This document shows, piece by piece, positions 42,422 to 50,333 of a DNA stretch of 64,000 nucleotides. Position numbers and translations under genes: made by a program. Source of the DNA: Actinocatenispora sera (GTDB taxonomy: Bacteria > Actinomycetota > Actinomycetes > Mycobacteriales > Micromonosporaceae); assembly GCF_018324685.1 (NCBI RefSeq), contig NZ_AP023354.1, forward strand, positions 4,216,001-4,280,000, given 5' to 3'. A model generated the notes under the pieces. It was not told where the DNA came from. It did no database searches and saw nothing but the letters and a program-made list of their open reading frames with translations. Within the stretch, counting starts at the first letter, position 1, and each line of letters opens with the position of its first letter.

Positions 42422-43975
42422 ATGTCCGAAGACGTCGTCATCGCCGGCGCCGGCCCCACCGGCCTGCTGCTCGCCATCGAACTGAGCCTGGCCGGCGTGC
42501 GGCCACTGGTACTGGAGGCGCTGCCGGAACGGTTGCCGCACAACCGGGCCAACGGCCTGGTCGGCCAGGTGGTCCGGATGCTGGACCGGCGCGGCCTGTA
42601 CGAGCGGATCGCCGGCACGCCGGGGCCGCCGGCACCGGCCCCGCAGTACATGTTCGGCGGGCTGCCCCTCGATCTCGCCGACCTGCCCGACAACCCGCTG
42701 TACCTGCTGCCGGTGCCGCAGCGGCAGCTCGAGGACGTGCTGGAGGCCCGGGCCCGCGAGCTCGGCGTACCGATCCGGTTCGGGCACCGGCTGACCGGCC
42801 TGAGCCAGACCGCCGACGCGGCCACCGCGCGGGTCGCCGGCCCGGACGGTGAGTACGAGCTGGCCACGGCGTACCTGGTGGGCGCGGACGGCGGGCACAG
42901 CGCCACCCGCAAGCTCGCCGGCATCGGCTTCCCGGGGGTGTCGCGGGACGACAGCGTCTCCCGGTCGGCGCACGTCCACATCCCCGACGAGCTGCGCGAC
43001 CCGGCCACCGGCGGGCTGCGCGTGCCCGGCCACGGCGTCGTCCCGCCGTTCGGGTACCACCGCACCGAGCAGGGCCTGTTCGTGTACGCGCCGTTCCCGA
43101 GCGGTCCGCCCGGGCTGAACACGCTGGAGTGGAACGATCTGGACACCGAGGGTGAGTTCGATCTCGCCGGAATGCACGCGAGCGTACGGCGGGTGCTCGG
43201 CGTCGACGTGGGCTTCACGGCGCCGACCGGGCCGGGCCCGCACCTGCTGCGCCGGCTGGTCGGCGGCCACACCCGGATCGCCGAGACGTACCGGTCCGGC
43301 CGGGTGCTGCTGGTCGGTGACGCGGCGCACGTGCACGCCGCGGTCGGCGGCCCGGGGCTCAACCTCGGCCTGCAGGACGCGATCAACCTGGGCTGGAAGC
43401 TCGCCGCCGCGCTGGGCGGGCGGGACGACCTGCTGGAGACCTACCAGGCGGAGCGGCGTCCGGTGGGGGAGCGGGTCGTGACGCACACGCAGGCGCAGTC
43501 CGCGCTGATCGCGTCCGGACCGCAGACCACCGCACTGCGGTCGGTGCTGGCCGAGCTGCTCGCCGACCGGCCGGCCAGGCTGCGGCTGGCCGAGCTGCTC
43601 GCCGGCGCCGACGTGCGGTACCCGGCGGAGCCGGACGCGCACCCGCTGGCCGGTCGGTGGGCGCCGGACCTGGTGCTGCGCACCGAAACCGGACCGGTGC
43701 GGCTGGCCGAGCTGACCGCGGCGGGCCGCCCGCTGCTGGTCGACCTGACCCGCGGCCACGACCTCGCGGCCGAGCTTGCCGCCGGTACGGGTCGGGTCGA
43801 GGTGGTCAGCGCGGCGCCGATCGACGGGGCGCCGACGGCGATGCTGCTGCGGCCGGACTGCTACCTGGCGTGGGCCAGCGACTCAGCGGACCCGGACCCG
43901 GCGGAGCGGGCCGCACTGCGTGCCGCGGCCGGGCGCTGGCTCGCTGCGCGGCGGGTGGTCGAGCCGGTCGCGTGA
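42422..43975 (+). CDS. FAD-dependent aromatic-type monooxygenase
   Basis: Class A flavoprotein monooxygenase of 517 residues: FAD motif VVIAGAGPTGLLLAIEL, the DG motif YLVGADGGHSATRKLAG, and GDAAHVHAAVGGPGLNLGLQDA. A thioredoxin-like C-terminal domain (about 390-517) completes the PheA/RdmE-type architecture, used for hydroxylating phenols or polyketides. GGAGGAA precedes the ATG. No biosynthetic cluster adjoins, so the substrate is open; the upstream TetR gene may respond to it. The 3' end overlaps the convergent membrane gene by 93 nt. Confidence 0.9.
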   Translation: MSEDVVIAGAGPTGLLLAIELSLAGVRPLVLEALPERLPHNRANGLVGQVVRMLDRRGLYERIAGTPGPPAPAPQYMFGGLPLDLADLPDNPLYLLPVPQRQLEDVLEARARELGVPIRFGHRLTGLSQTADAATARVAGPDGEYELATAYLVGADGGHSATRKLAGIGFPGVSRDDSVSRSAHVHIPDELRDPATGGLRVPGHGVVPPFGYHRTEQGLFVYAPFPSGPPGLNTLEWNDLDTEGEFDLAGMHASVRRVLGVDVGFTAPTGPGPHLLRRLVGGHTRIAETYRSGRVLLVGDAAHVHAAVGGPGLNLGLQDAINLGWKLAAALGGRDDLLETYQAERRPVGERVVTHTQAQSALIASGPQTTALRSVLAELLADRPARLRLAELLAGADVRYPAEPDAHPLAGRWAPDLVLRTETGPVRLAELTAAGRPLLVDLTRGHDLAAELAAGTGRVEVVSAAPIDGAPTAMLLRPDCYLAWASDSADPDPAERAALRAAAGRWLAARRVVEPVA

Positions 43976-44518
43976 CTCCTCCTGCCAGTCCGCCCAGCGA
44001 GACAGCTGGTCGACCTGGTCGGACAGCTCGCTGCGGCGGCCGGCGTCGCCGCCGCAGTCCAGCGCGGCCCGGCTCACCGCCCACTCGGCCCGGCGCAGCG
44101 CGAGCTCGTCGTCGCGGACCGAGGCGGCCCGGATCCGGTCGATGTCGTGCTGGGCGAGGGCGAGCAACGCCGCCGCCTGCGGATCGCGGACCGCGAGGTC
44201 GGCCAGCAGGTGCCGGCTGAGGAACACTCCGGTGCGCTGCGCCCAGCGCCGGCGCAGCGCACAGAACACCCCGTGCACCACGGTCAGCCCGGCGGCGCCC
44301 GCGACGAGCAGGCCGCCACCCCCGACCAGCTCGTCGAACGTGTGCGGGGCGCCCTCCGGCCGACCGCTGGAGGCGAGCACGGCCACCGCGCCGGCGCCGA
44401 ACAGGGCGGTCAGCACCGCGGCGAGCAACGCCATCGAGGAGTCGGCACCGTCGAGCAGCCGCCGTCGCATCGGCTCGGAGACCTGGGGCGCGCACACCGG
44501 GCGCAGCTGATCGACCAT
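43883..44518 (-). CDS. Two-helix membrane protein, paralogue B
   Basis: A 211-residue paralogue of the protein at 40678-41337: RPVCAPQVSEPMRRRLL, helices MALLAAVLTALFGAGAVAVL and GGGGLLVAGAAGLTVVHGVF, and RRAEWAVSRAALDCGGDAGR match in order. Its last about 30 residues are encoded antisense to the end of the monooxygenase gene and have no counterpart in the paralogue, so the natural end may once have been shorter. The function is unknown. Confidence 0.7.
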   Translation of the reverse strand: MVDQLRPVCAPQVSEPMRRRLLDGADSSMALLAAVLTALFGAGAVAVLASSGRPEGAPHTFDELVGGGGLLVAGAAGLTVVHGVFCALRRRWAQRTGVFLSRHLLADLAVRDPQAAALLALAQHDIDRIRAASVRDDELALRRAEWAVSRAALDCGGDAGRRSELSDQVDQLSRWADWQEESRDRLDHPPRSEPAPGRGTQCGPLRRVRVR

Positions 44519-44646
44519 GCGCCTGTCGTATCACAACCCGACGCCGACGGGCACTCCGGAGGCCCATGACACGTCGATCATTTCGGTACGCAAACCGGGC
44601 GGCCGGTTTGGCTCCGCGCCCCAGCCGGCGGATCACGCAGCCCCGC

Positions 44647-44706
44647 GTTGATCAAGGGATTCGGTCATCCGTTCCCGGCACGACGTGACCGAATCCCTTG
44701 ATCAAC
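44647..44706. terminator. Long perfect inverted repeat containing a dispersed motif
   Basis: Two 21-bp perfectly complementary arms (44647-44667 and 44686-44706, left arm beginning GTTGATCAAGGGATT) flank an 18-nt loop. It lies 30 nt downstream of the minus-strand aminopeptidase gene, so it may terminate that transcript. The core CGCGTTGATCAAGGGATT recurs in inverted orientation at about 51991-52008, so this is also a dispersed repeat unit. Confidence 0.7.
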
Positions 44707-44735
44707 CTCGGGGGGGTCCGGGGTGGGCGGTGGGG

Positions 44736-46151
44736 TCAGGGGGTTGTGTCTACTGTGGACATCCAGGACTCGACGTCGGCGGCGGTGCGGGGCAGCGCAT
44801 GCGACAGCAGCTGGTAGCCGTCCGCGGTGATCAGCACGTTCTCCTCGATCCGGTACCCGAGACCGCGGAAGGCGGCCGGCACCAGCTCGTCGTCCGGCTG
44901 GAAGTACAGGCCGGGCTCGACGGTGAGCACGTGGCCGGGCGCGAGCGTGCCGTCCAGGTACTCGCCGGCCCGGGCCGAGGCGCAGTCGTGCACGTCCAGG
45001 CCGAGCATGTGGCCGGAGCCGCACAGCGTCCAGCGCCGGTAGATCGTGGAGGCCGGATCCAGCGCCTCCTCCGCCGAGCAGGGCAGCAGGCCGAGGTCGG
45101 CCAGGCCGTACGCGGTGACCCGCATCGCCGCGCGGTGGAAGTTGCGGTACGGCGCGCCCGGCTTCAGCTCCGCCAGCGCCGCGTCGTTCGCCGCCCGGTT
45201 CAGCTCGTACAGGTCGCGCTGGATCGGGGTGAAGTGGCCGGAGATCGGCAGCACCCGGGTGATGTCCGCGGTGTACAACGAGCGGGTCTCCACCCCGGCA
45301 TCGAGCAGCAGCAGGTCGCCGTCGCGGACCGGGCCGTCGTTGGCGATCCAGTGCAGCGTGGTCGCGTGCGGGCCGGCCGCGACGATCGAGTGGTACCCGA
45401 CGTCGTTGCCCTCGGTGCGGGCGCGCCGCCAGAACGTGCCCTCCAGGTACCGCTCCGAGGTGGCCTTGGCCCGGTCCAGCGCGCGCACCACGTCGGCGAA
45501 GCCGCGGGCGGTGCTGTCGCAGGCCAGCTGGAGTTGCTCGATCTCGTACGCGTCCTTGACCAGCCGCAGCTCGGCCAGCACCGCGGCAAGCTCGTCCTCG
45601 GCGTACCCGTCGTCGCGCGCCGGCACCAGCGCGTCCACGTCGGCGTCGACCCCGCGCAGCACCCGGGTGGGCAGCGTGCCGCGCAGCGCGGACTCCAGGT
45701 CCGCCACGTCGCGGGTGGTCAGGCCGAGTTCGGCGGCGGACTCGGCGAGCGACGGCCGGCGGCCCACCCACAGCTCGCCGGCCCGGCTGCGGTAGAACTC
45801 GCCGTTGTCCCGGCGCGAGCGCGGCGGCGCGAACAGCGTGTCACCGTCCGGCTCGACCACCAGTACCGAGCCGGCGTGCTGGTCGCCGGACAGCCACACG
45901 TAGTTGGAGTGCGGCCGGAACCGGTAGTCCTGGTCGGCCGAGCGGGTCTTGAGCCGCCCGGCCGGCACCACGATCCGCTCGCCGGGGAACGCGGCCCGCA
46001 GCCGGTCGCGGCGCTTGGCGGCGAACCCGGCGACCGGCAGCTGCGCCAGCTCGCGACGCTCGGTGTCCGCCCAGCCGGTACTCATGAACGCGTCCAGCGC
46101 CTCGGTCGGCGGCCAGTCGTGGCTGCCGGTGGCGAACTGCTCGCGGGCCAT
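44736..46151 (-). CDS. pepP: Xaa-Pro aminopeptidase (aminopeptidase P family)
   Basis: A 471-residue M24B metallopeptidase cleaving N-terminal residues before proline. The N-terminal domain (FRPHSNYVWLSGDQHAGSVL) precedes the pita-bread catalytic domain with metal ligands in LLLLDAGVETRSLYTADITR, SGHMLGLDVHDCA, VLTVEPGLYF and YRIEENVLIT. GTG 46154 is also possible, but ATG 46151 gives a proper 4-nt spacing to GGAGG. It is a stand-alone gene with an inverted repeat downstream. Confidence 0.93.
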   Translation of the reverse strand: MAREQFATGSHDWPPTEALDAFMSTGWADTERRELAQLPVAGFAAKRRDRLRAAFPGERIVVPAGRLKTRSADQDYRFRPHSNYVWLSGDQHAGSVLVVEPDGDTLFAPPRSRRDNGEFYRSRAGELWVGRRPSLAESAAELGLTTRDVADLESALRGTLPTRVLRGVDADVDALVPARDDGYAEDELAAVLAELRLVKDAYEIEQLQLACDSTARGFADVVRALDRAKATSERYLEGTFWRRARTEGNDVGYHSIVAAGPHATTLHWIANDGPVRDGDLLLLDAGVETRSLYTADITRVLPISGHFTPIQRDLYELNRAANDAALAELKPGAPYRNFHRAAMRVTAYGLADLGLLPCSAEEALDPASTIYRRWTLCGSGHMLGLDVHDCASARAGEYLDGTLAPGHVLTVEPGLYFQPDDELVPAAFRGLGYRIEENVLITADGYQLLSHALPRTAADVESWMSTVDTTP

Positions 46152-46324
46152 CACGCCTCCCAGCGTTCCGTATGCCGAACGACCCCACGCTAGGCACCGG
46201 ACCCGCCCAGGTCAATGCGGCCGCCCTGGCTTCGGTGTACCGCTGGCTGTTTGTCCGGCAGCGCCGGCGGCCCGGCGGGCGACCTCACGGCGCTGCTGTT
46301 CGATTCACGGAACGGCCGTGCGGT

Positions 46325-47182
46325 TCACGCGTCGCCGAGGAACTGGTCCAGCTCGGCGTCGACCAGGGTCGCGGCGTCGATGCCCACCGCGGCGAGCACG
46401 CCCTCCAGCTCCATCCCGACGATCCCGTGCAACCGCACCCAGAGCCGGATCGCGGCCGCGGCGACCGTGGGCTCGACGGCCGTGTCCCGGCTGCGGGCCC
46501 ACTCGGCGACCTCGCCGCGCAGCCGGGGCGGGGCCGGCGGCAGCGGCCGGTCGAGCGCCGCGACCAGCTCCAGCAGTACCCGCATGGCCTGCTGCGACGC
46601 GGTCACCACCGCCGGGTCGGCAAGATGCCCGTCCCCGTACGGGTCGGCCAGCATCACCCGGTAGACCGCCGGGTCGGCGAGCGCCCAGTCCCGGTATGCG
46701 CCGGCCACCGCCCGCAGCCGCCCGGCCGGCCGGCGCCGCCTCGCCGCCTCGGCGGCCGCGGTCACCGCCGCGGCCAGTTCCTCGAAGCCGACCGTCGCGA
46801 GCGCGGTCACCAGCGCGGCGCGGGAGTCGAAGTAGCGGTAGATCGCCGGGCCGGACATGCCCATGGCGCGGGCGATGCCGTTCAGCGACAGCCCCGGTAC
46901 GCCGCGCTGTGCGAGCTGGGTGCGGGCCCGTGCCACGATCTCCGCCCGGGTCGCCGCGCGCTGCCGCTCCCGCCGGCCCGGGGGCGCCGGCGCGTCCGGC
47001 GGCGTCCCGGCCCCGCGCGGCGCCCCGGCCCCGCTCGGCGTCCCGGCCCCGCTCGGCGTCCCGGCCCCGCTCGGCGCTTTCCGCGGCGTGCCGGCGCTGC
47101 TCGGCGTCCATGCCCCGCTCGGCGCGTCCGGTGGCGTCGCGGCCTCGCTCGGCGCGGGGGCGCGGTCGCTCGGTCGCGTCAC
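46325..47182 (-). CDS. TetR-family regulator with repetitive N-terminal tail
   Basis: A TetR HTH (IVARARTQLAQRGVPGLSLN, ARAMGMSGPAIYRYFDSRA) is followed by a WHG-type C-terminal domain (AGAYRDWALADPAVYRVMLA). It is preceded by about 75 Pro/Ala/Gly/Ser residues containing SGAGTP repeats from 18-bp DNA units (about 47030-47085). The GTG start at 47182 overlaps the NmrA-family gene stop by 4 nt; a start nearer the HTH is possible. Probable repressor of its own operon through the palindrome at 48059-48076. Confidence 0.85.
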   Translation of the reverse strand: MTRPSDRAPAPSEAATPPDAPSGAWTPSSAGTPRKAPSGAGTPSGAGTPSGAGAPRGAGTPPDAPAPPGRRERQRAATRAEIVARARTQLAQRGVPGLSLNGIARAMGMSGPAIYRYFDSRAALVTALATVGFEELAAAVTAAAEAARRRRPAGRLRAVAGAYRDWALADPAVYRVMLADPYGDGHLADPAVVTASQQAMRVLLELVAALDRPLPPAPPRLRGEVAEWARSRDTAVEPTVAAAAIRLWVRLHGIVGMELEGVLAAVGIDAATLVDAELDQFLGDA

Positions 47183-48033
47183 GCGCGGAAGGCGTCGGCG
47201 TAGGCGCTCGCGAACTCGTCCACGCTGCGCGCCGGGTGCCCGGTCAGGTCCGGCACCGCGGATGAGACGGCGGCGGCCTCGCCGCGCCGGTAGTGCGCGT
47301 AGTCCTCCAGCAGGCCGTCGACCTGCCAGTCGGGCAGCGCGCCGCGCAGCTGGGCGGCGAACTCGTCCGGCGACACGTCGGCGAAGTGCACCGGCCGGCC
47401 GGTGGCGGCCGAGATCGCCTCGGCCAGCCGGGCGTGCGTGATCGCCGCCGGTCCGGTGAGGTCGTACGTGCGGCCCTGGTGGCCGTCGGAGGTCAGCACG
47501 GCGGCGGCCGCGTCGCCGATGTCGCGCACGTCGACGGCGCTGACCGTGGCGTCGCCGATCGGTGCGCCGAATCCACCCGTCGCCCGGATCAGGCCGGCGA
47601 ACGCCAGGGTGCCCTGCAGGAACAGGTTGGGGCGCAGGATGGTGTGCGCCGGGCCGTGCTCCGCCGCGTAGCGCTCGACCTCGGCGTGCCAGCGCAGGAA
47701 CCGGACCGGCGAGTCGGCTGTGGCGGCGAGCTGGGACAGGATCGCGACCTGGCCGACGCCGGCCGCCCGGGCCGCGTCGAGGAACCGGATCTGCCGCTGT
47801 GCCGCCTGTTCCGAGGACGGCGTCACCAGGTACGCCGCGTCGACGTCGGCGAGCGCCGCAGTCAGCGCAGCGCGGTCGTCGAAGTCGGCCACCGCCGTCT
47901 CGTCCGCACTGGCCAGCGCGGTCTCGCCGGCCTTGCGCTGCATCGCCCGCACCGTCACGTCGCGACCGGCCAGCGCCTGCAGCACCGCGCCGCCGGTGGC
48001 GCCGGTCGCGCCGGTCACCAGAATCCGTCGCAT
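47179..48033 (-). CDS. NmrA-like NAD(P)-binding protein
   Basis: An atypical short-chain dehydrogenase of 284 residues: RRILVTGATGATGGAVLQAL is the dinucleotide motif, then DVDAAYLVTPSSEQAAQRQ and HTILRPNLFLQGTLAF. It resembles quinone-reductase/redox-sensor proteins of the NmrA/HSCARG and QOR2 type. It is co-transcribed and translationally coupled with a TetR gene, a frequent pairing in actinomycetes. Confidence 0.88.
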   Translation of the reverse strand: MRRILVTGATGATGGAVLQALAGRDVTVRAMQRKAGETALASADETAVADFDDRAALTAALADVDAAYLVTPSSEQAAQRQIRFLDAARAAGVGQVAILSQLAATADSPVRFLRWHAEVERYAAEHGPAHTILRPNLFLQGTLAFAGLIRATGGFGAPIGDATVSAVDVRDIGDAAAAVLTSDGHQGRTYDLTGPAAITHARLAEAISAATGRPVHFADVSPDEFAAQLRGALPDWQVDGLLEDYAHYRRGEAAAVSSAVPDLTGHPARSVDEFASAYADAFRA

Positions 48034-48050
48034 GATCGTCCGCCTCTTCA

Positions 48051-48076
48051 GTTATACCCTCTAACAAAAGTTAGAG
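48051..48076 (-). promoter_or_regulatory. Promoter and TetR-type operator of the NmrA-TetR operon
   Basis: CTCTAAC-AAAA-GTTAGAG (48059-48076) is a perfect 7-bp inverted repeat. On the minus strand a -10 box TATAAC (48051-48056) lies 2 nt downstream of it, so the repeat fills the -35/-10 spacer where a repressor would block RNA polymerase. The TetR protein of the same operon is the obvious candidate ligand-responsive repressor. Confidence 0.7.
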
Positions 48077-48080
48077 TAGC

Positions 48081-48566
48081 TCACTGTGATGCGGCAGCAA
48101 CGTGACGGTCCCCACCGCCGGGGCGCCAGCACAGCGTCAGCTCCGGCAGCCGCTCCATGTTGTCGTCGCCGCGCCCGACCTCGACGAAGCCGTGCCGGGC
48201 GTAGAACGCGCGCGCCTCGACGTTGGCCTCGAACACGTGCAGCGTCAGGCACTCCGGGCTGTACTCGCGCACCGCGGCCAACAGCCGCGAGCCGAGGCCA
48301 CGCCGGCGCCGCTCGGGCAGCAGGTACAGGGCGTCGAGCAGGGTTCCGGCCAGCGCCGCGTAACCGGCGAGCGTGCCGTCCACCTCCGCCACCAGTACGC
48401 GCCGGGACGGCAGGACGGCATCTCGTACCCACGCCGTCACCTGCTCCTGACTGCGCCGCTGCGGTGGCAGGTACGGCATGGTTTCGGCCCGGGACCGCCG
48501 GTGCACCCGGGCGATGCCCGCCGCGTCGTCGACGACCGCCGGACGGATGAGAATCGCGTTCCGCAT
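48081..48566 (-). CDS. GNAT family N-acetyltransferase
   Basis: A 161-residue acetyltransferase: ILIRPAVVDDAAGIARVHRR, the acetyl-CoA pyrophosphate loop PERRRRGLGSRLLAAV and the C-terminal VEARAFYARHGFVEVGRGDD. The R-R-G-L-G motif is clear. ATG 48566 was chosen from the family alignment pattern. The substrate is unknown. Confidence 0.88.
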   Translation of the reverse strand: MRNAILIRPAVVDDAAGIARVHRRSRAETMPYLPPQRRSQEQVTAWVRDAVLPSRRVLVAEVDGTLAGYAALAGTLLDALYLLPERRRRGLGSRLLAAVREYSPECLTLHVFEANVEARAFYARHGFVEVGRGDDNMERLPELTLCWRPGGGDRHVAAASQ

Positions 48567-48653
48567 GCGCTGACCGTACGGCCCGGCGGGCGTCGCCGCC
48601 CGCGGTTTCGGCCGCGCCGGTCCGGGCACCCGCGCGAGCCGGCGGGAAGCGGG

Positions 48654-49433
48654 TCAGCGGTCGTCGGGCAGCAGCGCGGGGCGGATCGCGGCGCCGCCGT
48701 CGACCACCAGCGTCTGGCCGGTCAGCCAGCTCGACGCCGCCCCGGCGAGGAAGACCGCGGTGGCGGCGATGTCGGCCGGCTCGCCGATCCGGCCGAGCGG
48801 AATGGCCGCATTCAGCGCCGGCTCGCGGCCCTCCCACAGGGCGCGGGCGAGCCGGGTGCGGACGATCCCGGGCGCGATCGCGTTGACCCGCACCCGCGGC
48901 GCGAGTTCCGCGGCGAACTGCCTGGTCAGATGGATGACCGCGGCCTTCGTCGCGTTGTAGTAGCCGATGCCGGGTTCGGTCAGCAGCCCGCCGACCGAGG
49001 CCAGGTTGACGATGGCGCCGCCGCGCTCGCGCATCGACGCGCGCCACACCGCCTGCGTCCACAGCACCACCGACAGCTGGTTGACCTGGACCGTCTTCTC
49101 GGCGCGGGCCACGTCCAGGTCCACCATCGGGCCGTAGTACGGATTCGTCCCGGCGTTGTTGACCAGCACGTCGACGCCGCCGAACGCCTCGACCGCGGCG
49201 GCGACGCAGGCGGCGGCGGCGTCCGGGTCGCCCACGTGCGCGGCGTGCGTGCGGACCTCGACCCCGGGGTACGCGGCGCGCACCCGCGCGGCGACCTCGT
49301 CGAGCGCCTGCTGCCGGCGCGAGGAGAGCAACACGTGGCAGCCCTCGGCGGCCAGCGCGGTCGCGATCGCGGCGCCGATCCCGCGCGACGCGCCGGTCAC
49401 CAGAGCGCTGCGCCCGGCCAGTCCGGTGTCCAT
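48654..49433 (-). CDS. SDR family oxidoreductase
   Basis: A classical short-chain dehydrogenase of 259 residues: TGASRGIGAAIATAL (cofactor), VDVLVNNAGTNPYYGP, catalytic Ser near IVNLASVGG and the YxxxK motif in GIGYYNATKAAVIHL, with the IPLGRIGEPADIAATAVFLA end. It is divergent from a second SDR gene heading an acyl-CoA dehydrogenase/MaoC operon and may share its lipid or alcohol oxidation pathway. Confidence 0.9.
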   Translation of the reverse strand: MDTGLAGRSALVTGASRGIGAAIATALAAEGCHVLLSSRRQQALDEVAARVRAAYPGVEVRTHAAHVGDPDAAAACVAAAVEAFGGVDVLVNNAGTNPYYGPMVDLDVARAEKTVQVNQLSVVLWTQAVWRASMRERGGAIVNLASVGGLLTEPGIGYYNATKAAVIHLTRQFAAELAPRVRVNAIAPGIVRTRLARALWEGREPALNAAIPLGRIGEPADIAATAVFLAGAASSWLTGQTLVVDGGAAIRPALLPDDR

Positions 49434-49499
49434 CCGTGCCCCTTTCGCGGCACCGGGCCGGCCGGCGTGCAGGTCCCGGGCGGTGTCCGATGCGCGGCG

Positions 49500-49539
49500 T
49501 TGACGTGGTTCGCCGATGGGCTTACCTTACCGACCAGTA
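49500..49539 (+). promoter_or_regulatory. Promoter and TetR-like operator between divergent SDR genes
   Basis: TTGACG (49500-49505), 17 nt, TACCTT (49523-49528) forms a strong actinomycete-style promoter for the SDR-ACAD-MaoC operon. TACCGACCAGTA (49528-49539) is an imperfect 12-bp palindrome (TAC-CGAC/CAGTA-type) overlapping the predicted start, typical of TetR-type operators. Confidence 0.55.
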
Positions 49540-49574
49540 GCGTGCCGTTCAGCCGACACGAAAAGAGGTCCAGT

Positions 49575-50333
49575 GTGGACAGGTTCACCGGGCGGGTCGC
49601 CGTGGTCACCGGCGCGGCGCAGGGCATCGGCGCGGCCACCGCACGCCGGTTGGCGGCCGAGGGCGCGACGGTGGCGGTACTGGACCTCGATCTCGACCGC
49701 ACCGCCGACACCGTCGCGACCATCCGGGCGGCCGGCGGCAGCGCCGACGGGTACGCCGTGGATGTCGCCGACGCGGGTTCGGTGACCGCGGCGATCGACG
49801 CCGTCGCCGGCGCGCACGGGCGGATCGACGTGCTGGTCAACGACGCCGGCGTGACCCGCGACAACCTGGTGCACAAGCTCGCCGAGGACGACTGGGACAC
49901 CGTTCTCGACGTCAACCTCAAGGGCGCGTACCTGGTCAGCCGGGCGGCGCAGCAGCACATGGTGCCGGCCGGGTACGGGCGGATCGTGTCGCTGTCGTCC
50001 ACCTCCGCGCTGGGCAACCGCGGCCAGGCCAACTACGCCGCGGCGAAGGCCGGCATCCAGGGACTGACCGCGACGCTCGCGATCGAGCTCGGCCGGTACG
50101 GGATCACCGCGAACGCGGTGGCGCCCGGCTACGTGGCGACCGCGATGACCGCGGCGACCGCGCGGCGGGTCGGCCTGGACCCGGCCGAGCACCAGCGGCT
50201 CGCCGCCGAGCAGATCCCGGTCCGCCGGGTCGGCCGGCCGGACGACATCGCGGCCGCGATCGCGTTCCTGGCCTCCGAGGAGGCCGGCTACGTCAGCGGC
50301 CAGACCCTGTACGTGAACGGGGGGCTGCGCTGA
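49575..50333 (+). CDS. SDR family oxidoreductase (FabG-like)
   Basis: A 252-residue short-chain dehydrogenase: GRVAVVTGAAQGIGAATARR, VDVAD, VLVNDAGVTRDNL, catalytic Ser in RIVSLSSTSALGN, YAAAKAGIQGLTATLAIEL and FLASEEAGYVSGQTLYVNGG. It is a 3-oxoacyl-ACP/CoA reductase-like enzyme by sequence. The GTG at 49575 follows GAGG. It overlaps the acyl-CoA dehydrogenase gene by 1 nt (TGATG), showing one operon. Confidence 0.88.
   Translation: MDRFTGRVAVVTGAAQGIGAATARRLAAEGATVAVLDLDLDRTADTVATIRAAGGSADGYAVDVADAGSVTAAIDAVAGAHGRIDVLVNDAGVTRDNLVHKLAEDDWDTVLDVNLKGAYLVSRAAQQHMVPAGYGRIVSLSSTSALGNRGQANYAAAKAGIQGLTATLAIELGRYGITANAVAPGYVATAMTAATARRVGLDPAEHQRLAAEQIPVRRVGRPDDIAAAIAFLASEEAGYVSGQTLYVNGGLR

Noticed and set aside
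42422-43975. Aromatic polyketide biosynthesis cluster
   Set aside because: The monooxygenase has no ketosynthase, cyclase or acyl carrier genes nearby.
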